Assembly (NCBI GenBank): GCA_043760535.1
Contig: JAYUOV010000158.1
Span: 1 to 12,913 of the forward strand
DNA length: 12,913 nt
Direction: 5' to 3'
Source of the DNA: JAZKFT01 sp043760535
Lineage (GTDB): Bacteria > Bacteroidota > Bacteroidia > Chitinophagales > Chitinophagaceae
The notes under the pieces: generated by a model
Database searches by the model: none
What the model saw: the letters and a program-made list of their open reading frames with translations, nothing else
What the model was told of the DNA's origin: nothing
In this document: positions 1 through 6,332 of the stretch, one piece after another
Numbering within the stretch: position 1 is the stretch's first letter
Layout of the letters: every line of letters begins with the position of its first letter
Program-made: the position numbers and the translations under genes

Positions 1-1283
1 CCCTTATTGTAAATATCGGCTCCTTCTTTATTTACCCCATAAGTGCCAATCATAGTAGCCTTGTTGCCAATGCCCCGGCGCAGTGCCTGCAGGTATTTAT
101 TAGCACTGTCTTTGCCAAACCAATACTCCAGGTAAATGGTTTCGCTGTAGCAGGTAAAGCTTTCGTGTACCCACATATCGGCAATATCTTTGGTGGTGAT
201 GTTATTTGCAAACCATTCGTGACCGCTTTCGTGTACAATAATGTAATCGAACAACATGGCTAAAGAAGACCCACGGCCTTGCCGGCCATCTAAAAAGTAA
301 TTGCCATACGCAACAGCACTTTGGTGTTCCATACCAAGGTGTGGAGACTCCACCAGTTTATAACCATCTTCGTAAAAAGGGTAGGGGCCAAACCAATGTT
401 CAAATGCTTTCAGCATTTTTGGCACTGCTTTAAAATGTGCTTTGGCTTTTTCAAGGTTGTAATCCAGCACCCAATAATCGCAACTAAGATTTCCTTTTTC
501 GCCTTTATAGGTTTCGCCAAATTGAACATATTTACCGATGTACGGAATGATGTTGTAGTTATTGATTGGATTTTTCACCTCCCAGCTATAAGTGGCCATG
601 CCATTGGCTTTTGAAGATTTAGTTAACCTTCCATTAGCCACAGCCATCATAATATCAGGAACATTTATTGTAAGAGATGCACCATTCTCTGGCTCATCAC
701 TTTGGTGGTCTTTACATGGATACCAAACACTTGCACCAAGCCCCTGACAGGCCACACTCATCCATGGGCGGCCTTGTGTGTCTTTCTTCCAAATCCATCC
801 GCCATCCCAGGGTGGGCGGATGGCTTCTCGTGGTTTGCCATGGTAGTAAATGGTAATACTTTCATCGGGTATCTTTACAGCTTTAGCACCTTTTACTACC
901 ACTGGTTTTTTAAATGATGAGTAACTTACAAGCCAGCTGTTTTTATCTTGTTCAATAAATTCCAGTTTTTTTTTGCCAGAAACAACGCTGTCAATAATGA
1001 GTGGTTTCTGTAAATCAATTTGTAGTTTTTCTGAGACTCTGTTAGCTCCACGGGGAGAAAAAACTATTTCTGTTTGCCCTTTTATGGTTTTGGTTTCATA
1101 ATCGGGGGTAACATTAATATTATATCGAATTACATTCCACCAGTCTCGGTTTTCATTAATGCTGCCACGTAAGGTATCGGCATGGGTAAATTCTTCTGTT
1201 TTTGGAACCAGCAATTGAGCTTTAACTGAAAAATGAATAAGTGTAAAAACAGTTAGTAAACTTTTAGATGGAAATATTTTCAT
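1..1283 (-). CDS. M1-family zinc metallopeptidase (aminopeptidase), exported, C-terminus beyond window
   Basis: Reading the minus strand from ATG at 1283, an open frame of 427 codons runs without a stop to the left edge, so the C-terminal part is missing. Residues 1-22 form a signal peptide ending VKA before Gln23, so the protein is probably periplasmic or surface-exposed. The zinc site is clear: HESGH at residues 351-355 and the third ligand E374 in WVHESF, giving the HEXXH-X18-E spacing of gluzincins. The exopeptidase motif lies just upstream as GMEHQ at 317-321, where the textbook form is GXMEN. The M1 N-terminal beta domain fits residues about 30-240. The family cleaves N-terminal residues from peptides, using Glu352 as general base. 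The catalytic Tyr is expected beyond the edge. The upstream neighbour pcm reads the same way but is separated by a repeat array, so an operon is not evident. The family call is firm; the substrate is unknown. Confidence 0.93.
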   Translation of the reverse strand, partial: MKIFPSKSLLTVFTLIHFSVKAQLLVPKTEEFTHADTLRGSINENRDWWNVIRYNINVTPDYETKTIKGQTEIVFSPRGANRVSEKLQIDLQKPLIIDSVVSGKKKLEFIEQDKNSWLVSYSSFKKPVVVKGAKAVKIPDESITIYYHGKPREAIRPPWDGGWIWKKDTQGRPWMSVACQGLGASVWYPCKDHQSDEPENGASLTINVPDIMMAVANGRLTKSSKANGMATYSWEVKNPINNYNIIPYIGKYVQFGETYKGEKGNLSCDYWVLDYNLEKAKAHFKAVPKMLKAFEHWFGPYPFYEDGYKLVESPHLGMEHQSAVAYGNYFLDGRQGRGSSLAMLFDYIIVHESGHEWFANNITTKDIADMWVHESFTCYSETIYLEYWFGKDSANKYLQALRRGIGNKATMIGTYGVNKEGADIYNK

Positions 1284-1348
1284 TTGTCTGTAATTATTTA
1301 TCAGGCTAAAGTAGTTTTAAAGGATCAAGTAAATACTTCTATTCATAC

Positions 1349-1418
1349 TTTTCTCAAAACCAAATCCCCAATTACTATTTCCCAAAACCTATTCCTCAAT
1401 CCCCAATCCCTACTTCCC
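1349..1418. repeat. Degenerate heptamer array 1 (about 10 units), overlapping the pcm stop codon
   Basis: The plus strand reads in unbroken 7-bp phase: TTTTCTC, AAAACCA, AATCCCC, AATTACT, ATTTCCC, AAAACCT, ATTCCTC, AATCCCC, AATCCCT, ACTTCCC. On the minus (pcm-coding) strand the array is G-rich with consensus near GGGGATT. The pcm stop TAG (1412-1410) and its last codons lie inside the array, so the array begins in the coding sequence and fills the trailer. The period and words are directly visible; any function is unknown. Confidence 0.75.
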
Positions 1419-2060
1419 TTCCACCATTGGTACAAACCGAAACAGATCAAACATTTCTTCTTCGGTAGTGCCATCGGCTTGTTTGGTAAGCCGCATCATA
1501 CGTTGGGCATCGCCTTCATCTACAGGTATTACCAAAAGGCCACCGGGTTTTAATTGTTGTAACAAAGCAGTGGGCACATACGGTGCAGCTGCAGTTACCA
1601 GTATTTTATCAAACGGGGCTTCGTGTGGCAGGCCTGCAAAGCCATCGCCAAAATAAAAATAGATATTAGTATACCGGGATTTGAAAATGTAGTTTTTGTT
1701 TTTATTAAACAGTTCCTGCTGTCTTTCTATGGTAAATACTTCTGCTTTCATTTCGGCCAAAACCGTGGCCTGATAAGTACTGCCAGTTCCTATTTCCAAT
1801 ATTTTTTCTTTTGGTTTTACCTGTAATAATTCTGTTTGATAGGCTACGGTATAGGGTTGCGAAATAGTTTGCCCTGCTGCTATCGGAAAGGCCCTGTCTT
1901 CGTAAGCAATATTATCAAGACCCATATCCATAAAAAAATGGCGGGGAATATTCATGATGGCATTCAGCACATGCTGATCTGTAATGCCTTTTTCTTTAAT
2001 GGTTTCTATTAGTTTTTTACGCAGGCCTTTGTGGCGGTATGTGTCTTGGTAGCTGCTCAT
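1410..2060 (-). CDS. pcm: Protein-L-isoaspartate O-methyltransferase
   Basis: A 216-residue SAM-dependent methyltransferase of usual family length. It methylates the carboxyl group of abnormal L-isoaspartyl residues in aged proteins so that they can return to aspartyl, a cytoplasmic repair role. The family-specific GQTISQP block is at residues 63-69 and binds the substrate. SAM motif I is EIGTGSTYQ at 89-97, followed by the acidic post-motif ER at 112-113, motif II around FDKILVTAAAP at 150-160, and KPGG at 171-174. Motif I usually reads GTGSGYQ; here the second Gly is Thr96-side (STY), a mild oddity. There is no signal peptide. The start is ATG at 2060, in line with family N-termini. The stop TAG sits inside heptamer array 1, so the last residues (VEGK) are encoded by array-like sequence. 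The gene is divergent from the pseudogene at 2187. Confidence 0.95.
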   Translation of the reverse strand: MSSYQDTYRHKGLRKKLIETIKEKGITDQHVLNAIMNIPRHFFMDMGLDNIAYEDRAFPIAAGQTISQPYTVAYQTELLQVKPKEKILEIGTGSTYQATVLAEMKAEVFTIERQQELFNKNKNYIFKSRYTNIYFYFGDGFAGLPHEAPFDKILVTAAAPYVPTALLQQLKPGGLLVIPVDEGDAQRMMRLTKQADGTTEEEMFDLFRFVPMVEGK

Positions 2061-2186
2061 AAGTAATGCTGCAAAATAAGGAGTAGGGGGGAAGTTTCTT
2101 TTTATTTTTTATACGATTTTGTATTATTTTTTACATTTTAAAGCTGAGGGTATTCAATTATTTATACACAAAAAATGAACTGAATA

Positions 2187-2695
2187 ATGCTACAACAACA
2201 GATTTTGGATAAACATTCCAAAGCTCAAAAAGATATTATTGTTTTGTGGGTGGGCACTAACCAGCAGCGTTTTAAAGAACTGGTTCTACTCCTTTTGAAT
2301 GGTGAAAAATTAATTACTCAAAGAGCCGGATGGCCGCTAAGCGATGTTGCTATTAGCCATCCTTAAATGGTAAAAAAAATTTGAATCAACTTGTAAAGAA
2401 TGTAGCAAACCCAAATTTGCACAATGCTGTAAAACGCAATACCATGAAACTTTTGCAGCATATTGATTTGCCAGAATCTTTACAAGGAGCAGTAATAAAT
2501 TGCGTTTTTAAATTTATTGAAAAACCAAAAGAAGCAGTTGACGTGAAAGCAACATCAATAGCTGTGCTTGAAAAATTATCTAAACTGTAACCCGAAATTA
2601 TACCTGAAATAAAACTTATTATAAACGCCTGTTGGGAGCAGAAAACAGCAGCATTTAAAAGCAGGGCAAGGAAAATAATTACAAGTAGCAGGTAG
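2187..2695 (+). pseudogene. Broken gene for a conserved helical (HEAT-like) Bacteroidota protein
   Basis: ATG at 2187 opens 59 codons (MLQQQILDKHSKAQKD...AISHP) ending at TAA 2364-2366. The sequence then continues in another frame from about 2363 (LNGKKNLNQLVKN...VLEKLSKL), meets TAA at 2588-2590, and continues in that frame (PEIIPEIKLI...) to TAG 2693-2695. Restoring one T in the CCTTAAA at 2361-2367 and reading 2588 as CAA gives one protein of about 169 residues. From memory, this matches an all-helical, HEAT-repeat-like family of unknown function found in Bacteroidota, with hallmarks QRAAWPLS and HNAVKRNTMRLLQ-like blocks (here QRAGWPLSD and HNAVKRNTMKLLQ). Two independent lesions argue for real decay rather than one sequencing error. 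The fragments at 2187-2366 and 2381-2590 should not be read as separate genes. Confidence 0.72.
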
Positions 2696-2788
2696 GCCAG
2701 TTGCGAGTATAAAAGTTATTTATGGATAGCTTATACAGAAAATGACAGAGTACTTCAAGCCTAACAACAGCTTGCTTATCCCCACTAA

Positions 2789-3301
2789 CTACTTGCTCTT
2801 GATCTTAAGTTCTTTATATCCAAAAGTTGAATCTACTTCTCTGGTAAAAATCCTGGTTTTATCCTCACCTATTACTATTTCGGCAGTGGTATATACTGTG
2901 CAGCCATCCATTAAGTGGCCACCAATGGTTTTGCCGGTACTGTCGCTAACACTTATGTGGATATGGCTTCCTTCTGTACTCAATACGCCTGTTAACGAAA
3001 CAATTTCAAAATGACCATTTCCTTTTGTGCCAACTGATTTATTAGCAAACCGTATATGATAATCTGTAAGGCTGCCCACGCAGGTTATTATATAGCCAGC
3101 CGTAATCTTACTTTCATCCACGTATTTAACAATGGATTGTTTCAAATCATCTCCGGGTTTTAGCCGAAATGCATGAATTAGACTTGAATTGCTCATCTGC
3201 TTTATATTTTTACAGGCAAATACATGGCTTATTGTAAGTAGGCCTACCAGTAAATGGAGGATTTTTGTTAAACTTGTTTGAATGAAAAACCGGTGAACCA
3301 T
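2789..3301 (-). CDS. PPC/DUF296-domain protein with lipoprotein-type signal
   Basis: 170 residues. Residues 42-145 are a PPC (plant and prokaryote conserved, DUF296) domain: AFRLKPGDDLKQSI at 44-57, then the metal-site signature GSHIHISVSD at 111-120 and GGHLMDG at 127-133, giving His113, His115 and His129 as likely ligands. Prokaryotic PPC proteins are small trimers usually thought to be cytosolic; in plants the domain occurs in AT-hook proteins. Here a hydrophobic stretch at 13-28 ends at VFAC with Cys30, which looks like a lipobox and suggests envelope anchoring. Met36 (MSNSSLIHAF) is an alternative start that would give an ordinary cytosolic PPC protein of 135 residues. The gene is divergent from msrA with only 37 bp between. 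A TAAATTTG box on the minus strand (3334-3327) could be its -7 element. The domain is sure; the export and function are not. Confidence 0.85.
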   Translation of the reverse strand: MVHRFFIQTSLTKILHLLVGLLTISHVFACKNIKQMSNSSLIHAFRLKPGDDLKQSIVKYVDESKITAGYIITCVGSLTDYHIRFANKSVGTKGNGHFEIVSLTGVLSTEGSHIHISVSDSTGKTIGGHLMDGCTVYTTAEIVIGEDKTRIFTREVDSTFGYKELKIKSK

Positions 3302-3326
3302 TTGTAGCCGTACTTTGTTTTATTAT

Positions 3327-3334
3327 CAAATTTA
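3327..3334 (-). promoter_or_regulatory. Possible -7 box for the PPC gene
   Basis: On the minus strand 3334-3327 reads TAAATTTG, an exact match to the Bacteroidota -7 consensus TAnnTTTG, 25 bp before the PPC start. No TTG is seen at the expected -33 spacing, so this rests on one short match in an AT-rich 37-bp gap. Confidence 0.3.
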
Positions 3335-3338
3335 GTGT

Positions 3339-3980
3339 ATGCAATCTACCTTTTTATCAGTCGTTCTTAGCATGATTGTTCTCTCATCTTGCGGGCAGTC
3401 AACTCAAAACATGTTTACCGACCAAAAAACAGACAGTAAAACGAAAACAGAAACAGCAACTTTTGGCACCGGATGCTTTTGGTGTACAGAAGCTATCTTT
3501 CAGGAATTGGAAGGTGTACTTAAAGCTAGTAGCGGCTACAGCGGTGGCCATGTTAAGAACCCTACCTACGAGCAGGTATGCGATAAAAATACGGGCTATG
3601 CCGAAGTGATAGAAATAGTGTACGACCCTAAAATTATTAGCTACGATGAACTGCTGGAAGTGTTTTGGAAAGTTCACGACCCAACCACTTTAGATCAACA
3701 AGGAGCCGATTATGGTCCGCAATATCGCAGTGTAATTTTTTACCATAACGAAGGGCAAAAACAAAAAGCTGAGAAATATAAAACCGAATTGGATACAAGT
3801 GGTGCTTTTAGCGACCCGATTGTAACTGCTGTGGAGCCTTTTAAAAACTTTTATGTGGCTGAAGATTACCATCAGAATTTTTATAGTAACAACACAACTT
3901 ATGGTTATTGTAGGGCTGTAATAAAACCTAAACTCGATAAATTTGAAAAAGTATTTAAAAACAAACTAAAAAAGCATTAA
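3339..3980 (+). CDS. msrA: Peptide-methionine (S)-S-oxide reductase, lipoprotein form
   Basis: 213 residues. Residues 1-17 are a lipoprotein signal ending VLSSC (Cys18), so the enzyme is probably anchored in the envelope. A linker follows to about residue 40, then the MsrA domain. The catalytic motif GCFWCTE is at 45-51, with nucleophile Cys46 and Glu51. SGYSGG is at 65-70, GYAEVIEIVYDP at 86-97, DPTTLDQQGADYGPQYRS at 114-131, and YCRAVIKPKL near the end, where Cys191 is a candidate resolving cysteine. MsrA reduces methionine-S-sulfoxide in oxidised proteins using thioredoxin-type electrons. The start is ATG at 3339. Upstream, TACTTTG at 3311 is close to a -7 box but lacks one spacer base. 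A strong terminator follows at 4000-4028, so msrA looks monocistronic. There is no MsrB domain fused. Confidence 0.95.
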   Translation: MQSTFLSVVLSMIVLSSCGQSTQNMFTDQKTDSKTKTETATFGTGCFWCTEAIFQELEGVLKASSGYSGGHVKNPTYEQVCDKNTGYAEVIEIVYDPKIISYDELLEVFWKVHDPTTLDQQGADYGPQYRSVIFYHNEGQKQKAEKYKTELDTSGAFSDPIVTAVEPFKNFYVAEDYHQNFYSNNTTYGYCRAVIKPKLDKFEKVFKNKLKKH

Positions 3981-3999
3981 TTAATAAAGCATTCTTACG

Positions 4000-4028
4000 C
4001 CACAAACCGAAACAGTTTGTGGTTTTTT
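4000..4028 (+). terminator. Rho-independent terminator of msrA
   Basis: A perfect 8-bp stem CCACAAAC (4000-4007) / GTTTGTGG (4015-4022) with a 7-base loop is followed by six T (4023-4028), 20 bp after the msrA stop. No gene is seen between here and 4176. Confidence 0.88.
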
Positions 4029-4124
4029 AATAAAACTTTGGCTTACTTGGTTATAAAGCCTAATGGCTGAATGGTTCTGTATGTTAATATTGTTACAAGT
4101 TTAAATAGTATTTAAAACTTTCGG

Positions 4125-4152
4125 TTGTAAGAACGTCTTATCGCTACTTTTG
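4125..4152 (+). promoter_or_regulatory. Bacteroidota-type promoter of the LolA-like gene
   Basis: TTG at 4125-4127 and TACTTTTG at 4145-4152 match the -33 and -7 elements (TTG, TAnnTTTG) of Bacteroidota sigma-A promoters, with a 17-bp spacer, slightly shorter than the usual 19. The -7 box ends 23 bp before the start codon at 4176. An A-run (4160-4169) lies in the short leader. Confidence 0.62.
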
Positions 4153-4175
4153 CAATCGTAAAAAAAAAATAGAAC

Positions 4176-4814
4176 ATGAAAAAAAGCTTCCTGGTATTAC
4201 TTACACTGCTTACGTTACAACTAACTGCACAAAACGACCCCAAAGCCAAAAGCATATTGGATGGCGTAAGCAGCAAGTTTAAATCTTTTAATACAGTACA
4301 GGCTACTTACAACCTTACAGTTACCAATAAGGCAGGTAAAAATGCTGGTGCCAAAACAGGAACGATATACCTGAAAGGACAGAAGTACCAGATTACCGAC
4401 AAAGGCTTGCAAATTTTTAGCGATGGAAAAAAAATATGGAAGTTTGAACCGGCTGCAAACGAAGTATCTGTGAGTGCTGTAGATCCTAATAATCAGTCTA
4501 TTACCCCTGCCAAATTGCTCAGCGATTTTTATGCAAAAGATTTTATTTACAAATTTAATGGTAACAAGACAGTAAGCGGCAAGCAACTAGCTGAGATAGA
4601 GCTAACACCAACTACTAAAGGCCGTAATTTTTCTAAAGTACTGGTTTATGTAGATCAGATAAAGCAAATGATTACTTCCACCAAAGTTTTTGAAACAAGT
4701 GGCAATACCTACACATACGGTATCAGTAATTTTAAAACCAATATCACTCTTGCTGATAACATGTTTGTTTTTGATAAAAGCAAATTTCCCGGTGTAGAAG
4801 AAATTGAACTGTAG
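4176..4814 (+). CDS. LolA-like outer-membrane lipoprotein carrier protein
   Basis: 212 residues. A signal peptide covers residues 1-19 (basic MKK, Leu-rich core, TAQ before Asn20), so the protein is periplasmic. The mature part begins DPKAKSILDGVSSKFKSFNT and continues with an alternating-strand pattern and blocks such as GTIYLKGQKYQI (62-73) and DGKKIWKFEPAANEV (83-97), typical of the LolA half-barrel. LolA carries lipoproteins from the inner-membrane LolCDE complex to the outer membrane. That fits a window with several lipoproteins. Length and layout suit the Bacteroidota LolA family (PF03548-like), in which sequence identity to the proteobacterial protein is low. No lolB-like gene is nearby. 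It has its own promoter and ends seven bases before heptamer array 2. A related carrier-like periplasmic protein is the main alternative. Confidence 0.82.
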   Translation: MKKSFLVLLTLLTLQLTAQNDPKAKSILDGVSSKFKSFNTVQATYNLTVTNKAGKNAGAKTGTIYLKGQKYQITDKGLQIFSDGKKIWKFEPAANEVSVSAVDPNNQSITPAKLLSDFYAKDFIYKFNGNKTVSGKQLAEIELTPTTKGRNFSKVLVYVDQIKQMITSTKVFETSGNTYTYGISNFKTNITLADNMFVFDKSKFPGVEEIEL

Positions 4815-4820
4815 AAGTTG

Positions 4821-4862
4821 TTGGGAATTAGGGGTTGGTAATTGGAGATTAGTTTTTAAAAC
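4821..4862. repeat. Degenerate heptamer array 2 (6 units), after the LolA-like gene
   Basis: The plus strand reads in 7-bp phase TTGGGAA, TTAGGGG, TTGGTAA, TTGGAGA, TTAGTTT, TTAAAAC, starting 6 bases after the stop codon. It is the same G-rich family, and in the same orientation to its gene, as arrays 1 and 3. With array 3 it makes an inverted pair around the terminator: 4823-4838 matches the reverse complement of 4950-4965 at 14 of 16 bases. Confidence 0.7.
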
Positions 4863-4878
4863 GCTGGATTAACATAAT

Positions 4879-4918
4879 AAAAAGGACTCCAATTCTTATC
4901 GATATGGAGTCCTTTTTT
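4879..4918. terminator. Two-way terminator between the LolA-like gene and ubiX
   Basis: A perfect 13-bp inverted repeat (4879-4891 with 4905-4917) has core GGACTCCA/TGGAGTCC, a 13-base loop, A5 on the left and T6 on the right. Either strand therefore shows a GC-rich stem followed by a T tract, as expected for convergent genes sharing a terminator. Confidence 0.9.
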
Positions 4919-4923
4919 ATTCT

Positions 4924-4965
4924 AATTACAACTTATTCACTACTAATCCCCAATCCCTAATCCCC
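4924..4965. repeat. Degenerate heptamer array 3 (6 units), overlapping the ubiX stop codon
   Basis: The plus strand reads in phase AATTACA, ACTTATT, CACTACT, AATCCCC, AATCCCT, AATCCCC. The ubiX stop TAG (4959-4957) lies in the fifth unit, so the last codons Gly-Asp-stop are array sequence. On the ubiX-coding strand it is G-rich (GGGGATT-type), as in array 1. Confidence 0.75.
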
Positions 4966-5514
4966 CCACCGATAAGGATTAATGGAAAGCCCGGCTAAAT
5001 CCAAAACCCGGTCTATTACTGTGGCTGCCACTTCTTCAATTGTTTTCGGAAGGCTGTAAAAGGATGGAGTGGCAGGGCAAATAATGCCTCCTGCCTCGGT
5101 AATCGCCTGCATATTTTTAATATGAATTAAGTTGTATGGCGTTTCTCTAACTAACAATATCAGTTTTCTCCTTTCTTTTAAAACTACATCTGCTGCACGG
5201 GTAATTAAATCATCGGATATACCAGCAGCAATTCGGCCTAAAGTACCCATACTACATGGAACTGCTATCATAGTGTTGTATTGCCCCGATCCTGAAGCAA
5301 AGGGTGCATTAAAATCTTTTTTTGTAAAAAACGAAACGGAGTATTTATTATAATCTTCGTTACCTAGTTCATGTAGCCAAACGAGTTTGGCATTGTCTGT
5401 CATTACCACCGCTAGTTCATTCCATTGGTCATTTATAAGCATTAGCTTATCCAGCAACACTTTTGCATACACAGAACCACTGGCTCCTGTTATTGCAATT
5501 ACAATTTTTTGCAT
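4957..5514 (-). CDS. ubiX: Flavin prenyltransferase UbiX
   Basis: 185 residues, the usual length of the UbiX/Pad1 flavoprotein family. The enzyme joins dimethylallyl phosphate to FMN to make prenylated FMN, the cofactor of UbiD-type decarboxylases, which serve in quinone synthesis and aromatic-acid metabolism. The FMN-binding TGASGS is at residues 9-14. The signature PCSMGTLGRIAAGISDDLITRAADVVLKERR starts at 86, LLVRETPYN is at 121-128, and the C-terminal YRWG is at 181-184. There is no signal peptide, so it is cytoplasmic; the family forms dodecamers. The start is ATG at 5514. No ubiD partner is seen in the window. It diverges from the thioredoxin-like gene with 37 bp between, and converges on the LolA-like gene. 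Its stop codon is inside heptamer array 3. Confidence 0.95.
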   Translation of the reverse strand: MQKIVIAITGASGSVYAKVLLDKLMLINDQWNELAVVMTDNAKLVWLHELGNEDYNKYSVSFFTKKDFNAPFASGSGQYNTMIAVPCSMGTLGRIAAGISDDLITRAADVVLKERRKLILLVRETPYNLIHIKNMQAITEAGGIICPATPSFYSLPKTIEEVAATVIDRVLDLAGLSINPYRWGD

Positions 5515-5525
5515 TCGTTATCCGT

Positions 5526-5533
5526 TAGTTTTG
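5526..5533 (+). promoter_or_regulatory. Possible -7 box of the thioredoxin-like gene
   Basis: TAGTTTTG is an exact TAnnTTTG match 18 bp before the start codon at 5552, in the 37-bp divergent gap with ubiX. TTG triplets occur at 5509 and 5493, but at spacings of 14 and 30 bp, neither usual for the -33 element. Confidence 0.4.
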
Positions 5534-5551
5534 CAATATAACACCAAACAC

Positions 5552-6082
5552 ATGCGTAAGTTTTCTGTAATCATTTTAATTCTTATCTCCCTTGTAACCG
5601 CTTTTGCATTTAAATATGCACCAGCTAAAAAAGTAAAGATTAACTGGCAATCCACCGATTCGGTTACTATGCATTGGAAGGAAAATAAAAAGCCAATACT
5701 TGTAGATATTTATACGGATTGGTGCCACTATTGTAAAGTGATGGATAATACAATTTATACTAACGACTCTATAGCAGCCTACATTAACCAGCATTTTTAT
5801 TCGGCTAAATTAAATGCAGAAAGTAAAGCAGCATTTTATTGGATGGGGAAGGAGTACAATTACATACCAAAATACAAGGTGAACCAATTGGCCATAGAGC
5901 TTACTAAGGGAAATATGGTATATCCGTCCACCATTATTATTCCGCCCGTAGGCGAACCACAGGTAATTGGCGGCGCCATTAACAAAACTGAAATGGAAAT
6001 GATTTTAAAATATTTTGGTGGGGATAATTATGGTAAACAAGATTGGAAGGAGTTTGTAAAAACCTTTAAACCTACTTGGTAA
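5552..6082 (+). CDS. Exported thioredoxin-fold protein (CHYC active site)
   Basis: 176 residues from ATG 5552. The frame is open further upstream, to 5387, but that part overlaps ubiX and precedes an obvious signal sequence, so 5552 is chosen. Residues 4-20 are a hydrophobic signal or membrane anchor after MRK. The thioredoxin-fold domain (Thioredoxin_7/DUF255-like) follows: strand PILVDIYTDW at 48-57, active site Cys58-His-Tyr-Cys61, and a likely cis-proline at Pro125 (VYPS). The CXXC pair suggests a periplasmic thiol oxidoreductase, possibly supplying or removing electrons for cysteines in exported proteins. The envelope MsrA in this window is a conceivable client, but no linkage shows it. 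The gene is probably monocistronic, with a weak terminator candidate about 95 bp downstream. Confidence 0.85.
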   Translation: MRKFSVIILILISLVTAFAFKYAPAKKVKINWQSTDSVTMHWKENKKPILVDIYTDWCHYCKVMDNTIYTNDSIAAYINQHFYSAKLNAESKAAFYWMGKEYNYIPKYKVNQLAIELTKGNMVYPSTIIIPPVGEPQVIGGAINKTEMEMILKYFGGDNYGKQDWKEFVKTFKPTW

Positions 6083-6140
6083 AAACCTGTGTAAAAAATG
6101 TATGAAGAGACTGTATTTTTTAAAAAAAATTAGCAAACTG

Positions 6141-6202
6141 CTCATGGTTTTTTCATAAAATATTAAGTTTAGACGGGCCTGAATTTCTATCCTGGCCTTT
6201 TT
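6141..6202 (+). repeat. Diverged direct repeat, copy 1, ending in a weak hairpin plus T tract
   Basis: It matches copy 2 at a constant 130-bp offset, with the best-kept core ACGGGCCTGAATTTCTATC. GGGCC (6175-6179) can pair with GGCCT (6194-6198), followed by more T, so this copy may act as a weak terminator for the thioredoxin-like gene. The stem is only five pairs, one of them G-T. Confidence 0.45.
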
Positions 6203-6270
6203 GTGTCCTGTATTTATTTTAGGGATAATAAAAGTTCCCTGTATAAATATGTAAATTTTTTACTGCACTG

Positions 6271-6332
6271 TCTTTGATTTTTTTATAAATCACTGCTAAT
6301 AAACGAGCTTGTATTTCTATCTAGCCTTTTTT
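6271..6332 (+). repeat. Diverged direct repeat, copy 2
   Basis: Core ACGAGCTTGTATTTCTATC (6303-6321) is followed by TAGCC and six T. It aligns with copy 1 at roughly 70 percent over 6276-6320 without gaps, then one base is missing. The hairpin of copy 1 is weaker here. Confidence 0.45.

Noticed and set aside
50..917. Several frames of 60-97 codons opposite to or out of phase with the M1 peptidase
   Set aside because: They lie within the peptidase frame, whose zinc motifs and spacing are unmistakable.
2110..2126. Small palindrome ATAC-GATTTT-GTAT between pcm and the pseudogene
   Set aside because: Only four base pairs in very AT-rich DNA; expected by chance.
2381..2590. Small independent gene of 69 codons
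   Set aside because: It begins with TTG, lacks the family N-terminus, and joins with the frames on both sides into one decayed gene.
2740..2791. Possible decayed heptamer array after the PPC gene
   Set aside because: TAG is followed by TTAGTGGGGATAAG on the minus strand, similar in flavour to the arrays, but no 7-bp phase can be followed for more than two units.
4924..4965. Telomere-like repeat (similar to TTTAGGG) or CRISPR array
   Set aside because: The resemblance to plant telomere words is only in style; the tracts are short, internal and degenerate. There are no spacers or long repeats as in CRISPR, and no cas genes.
5387..5551. Longer form of the thioredoxin-like protein starting at 5387
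   Set aside because: The extra 55 residues are antisense to ubiX and precede a clear signal sequence; the -7 box at 5526 would lie inside the gene.
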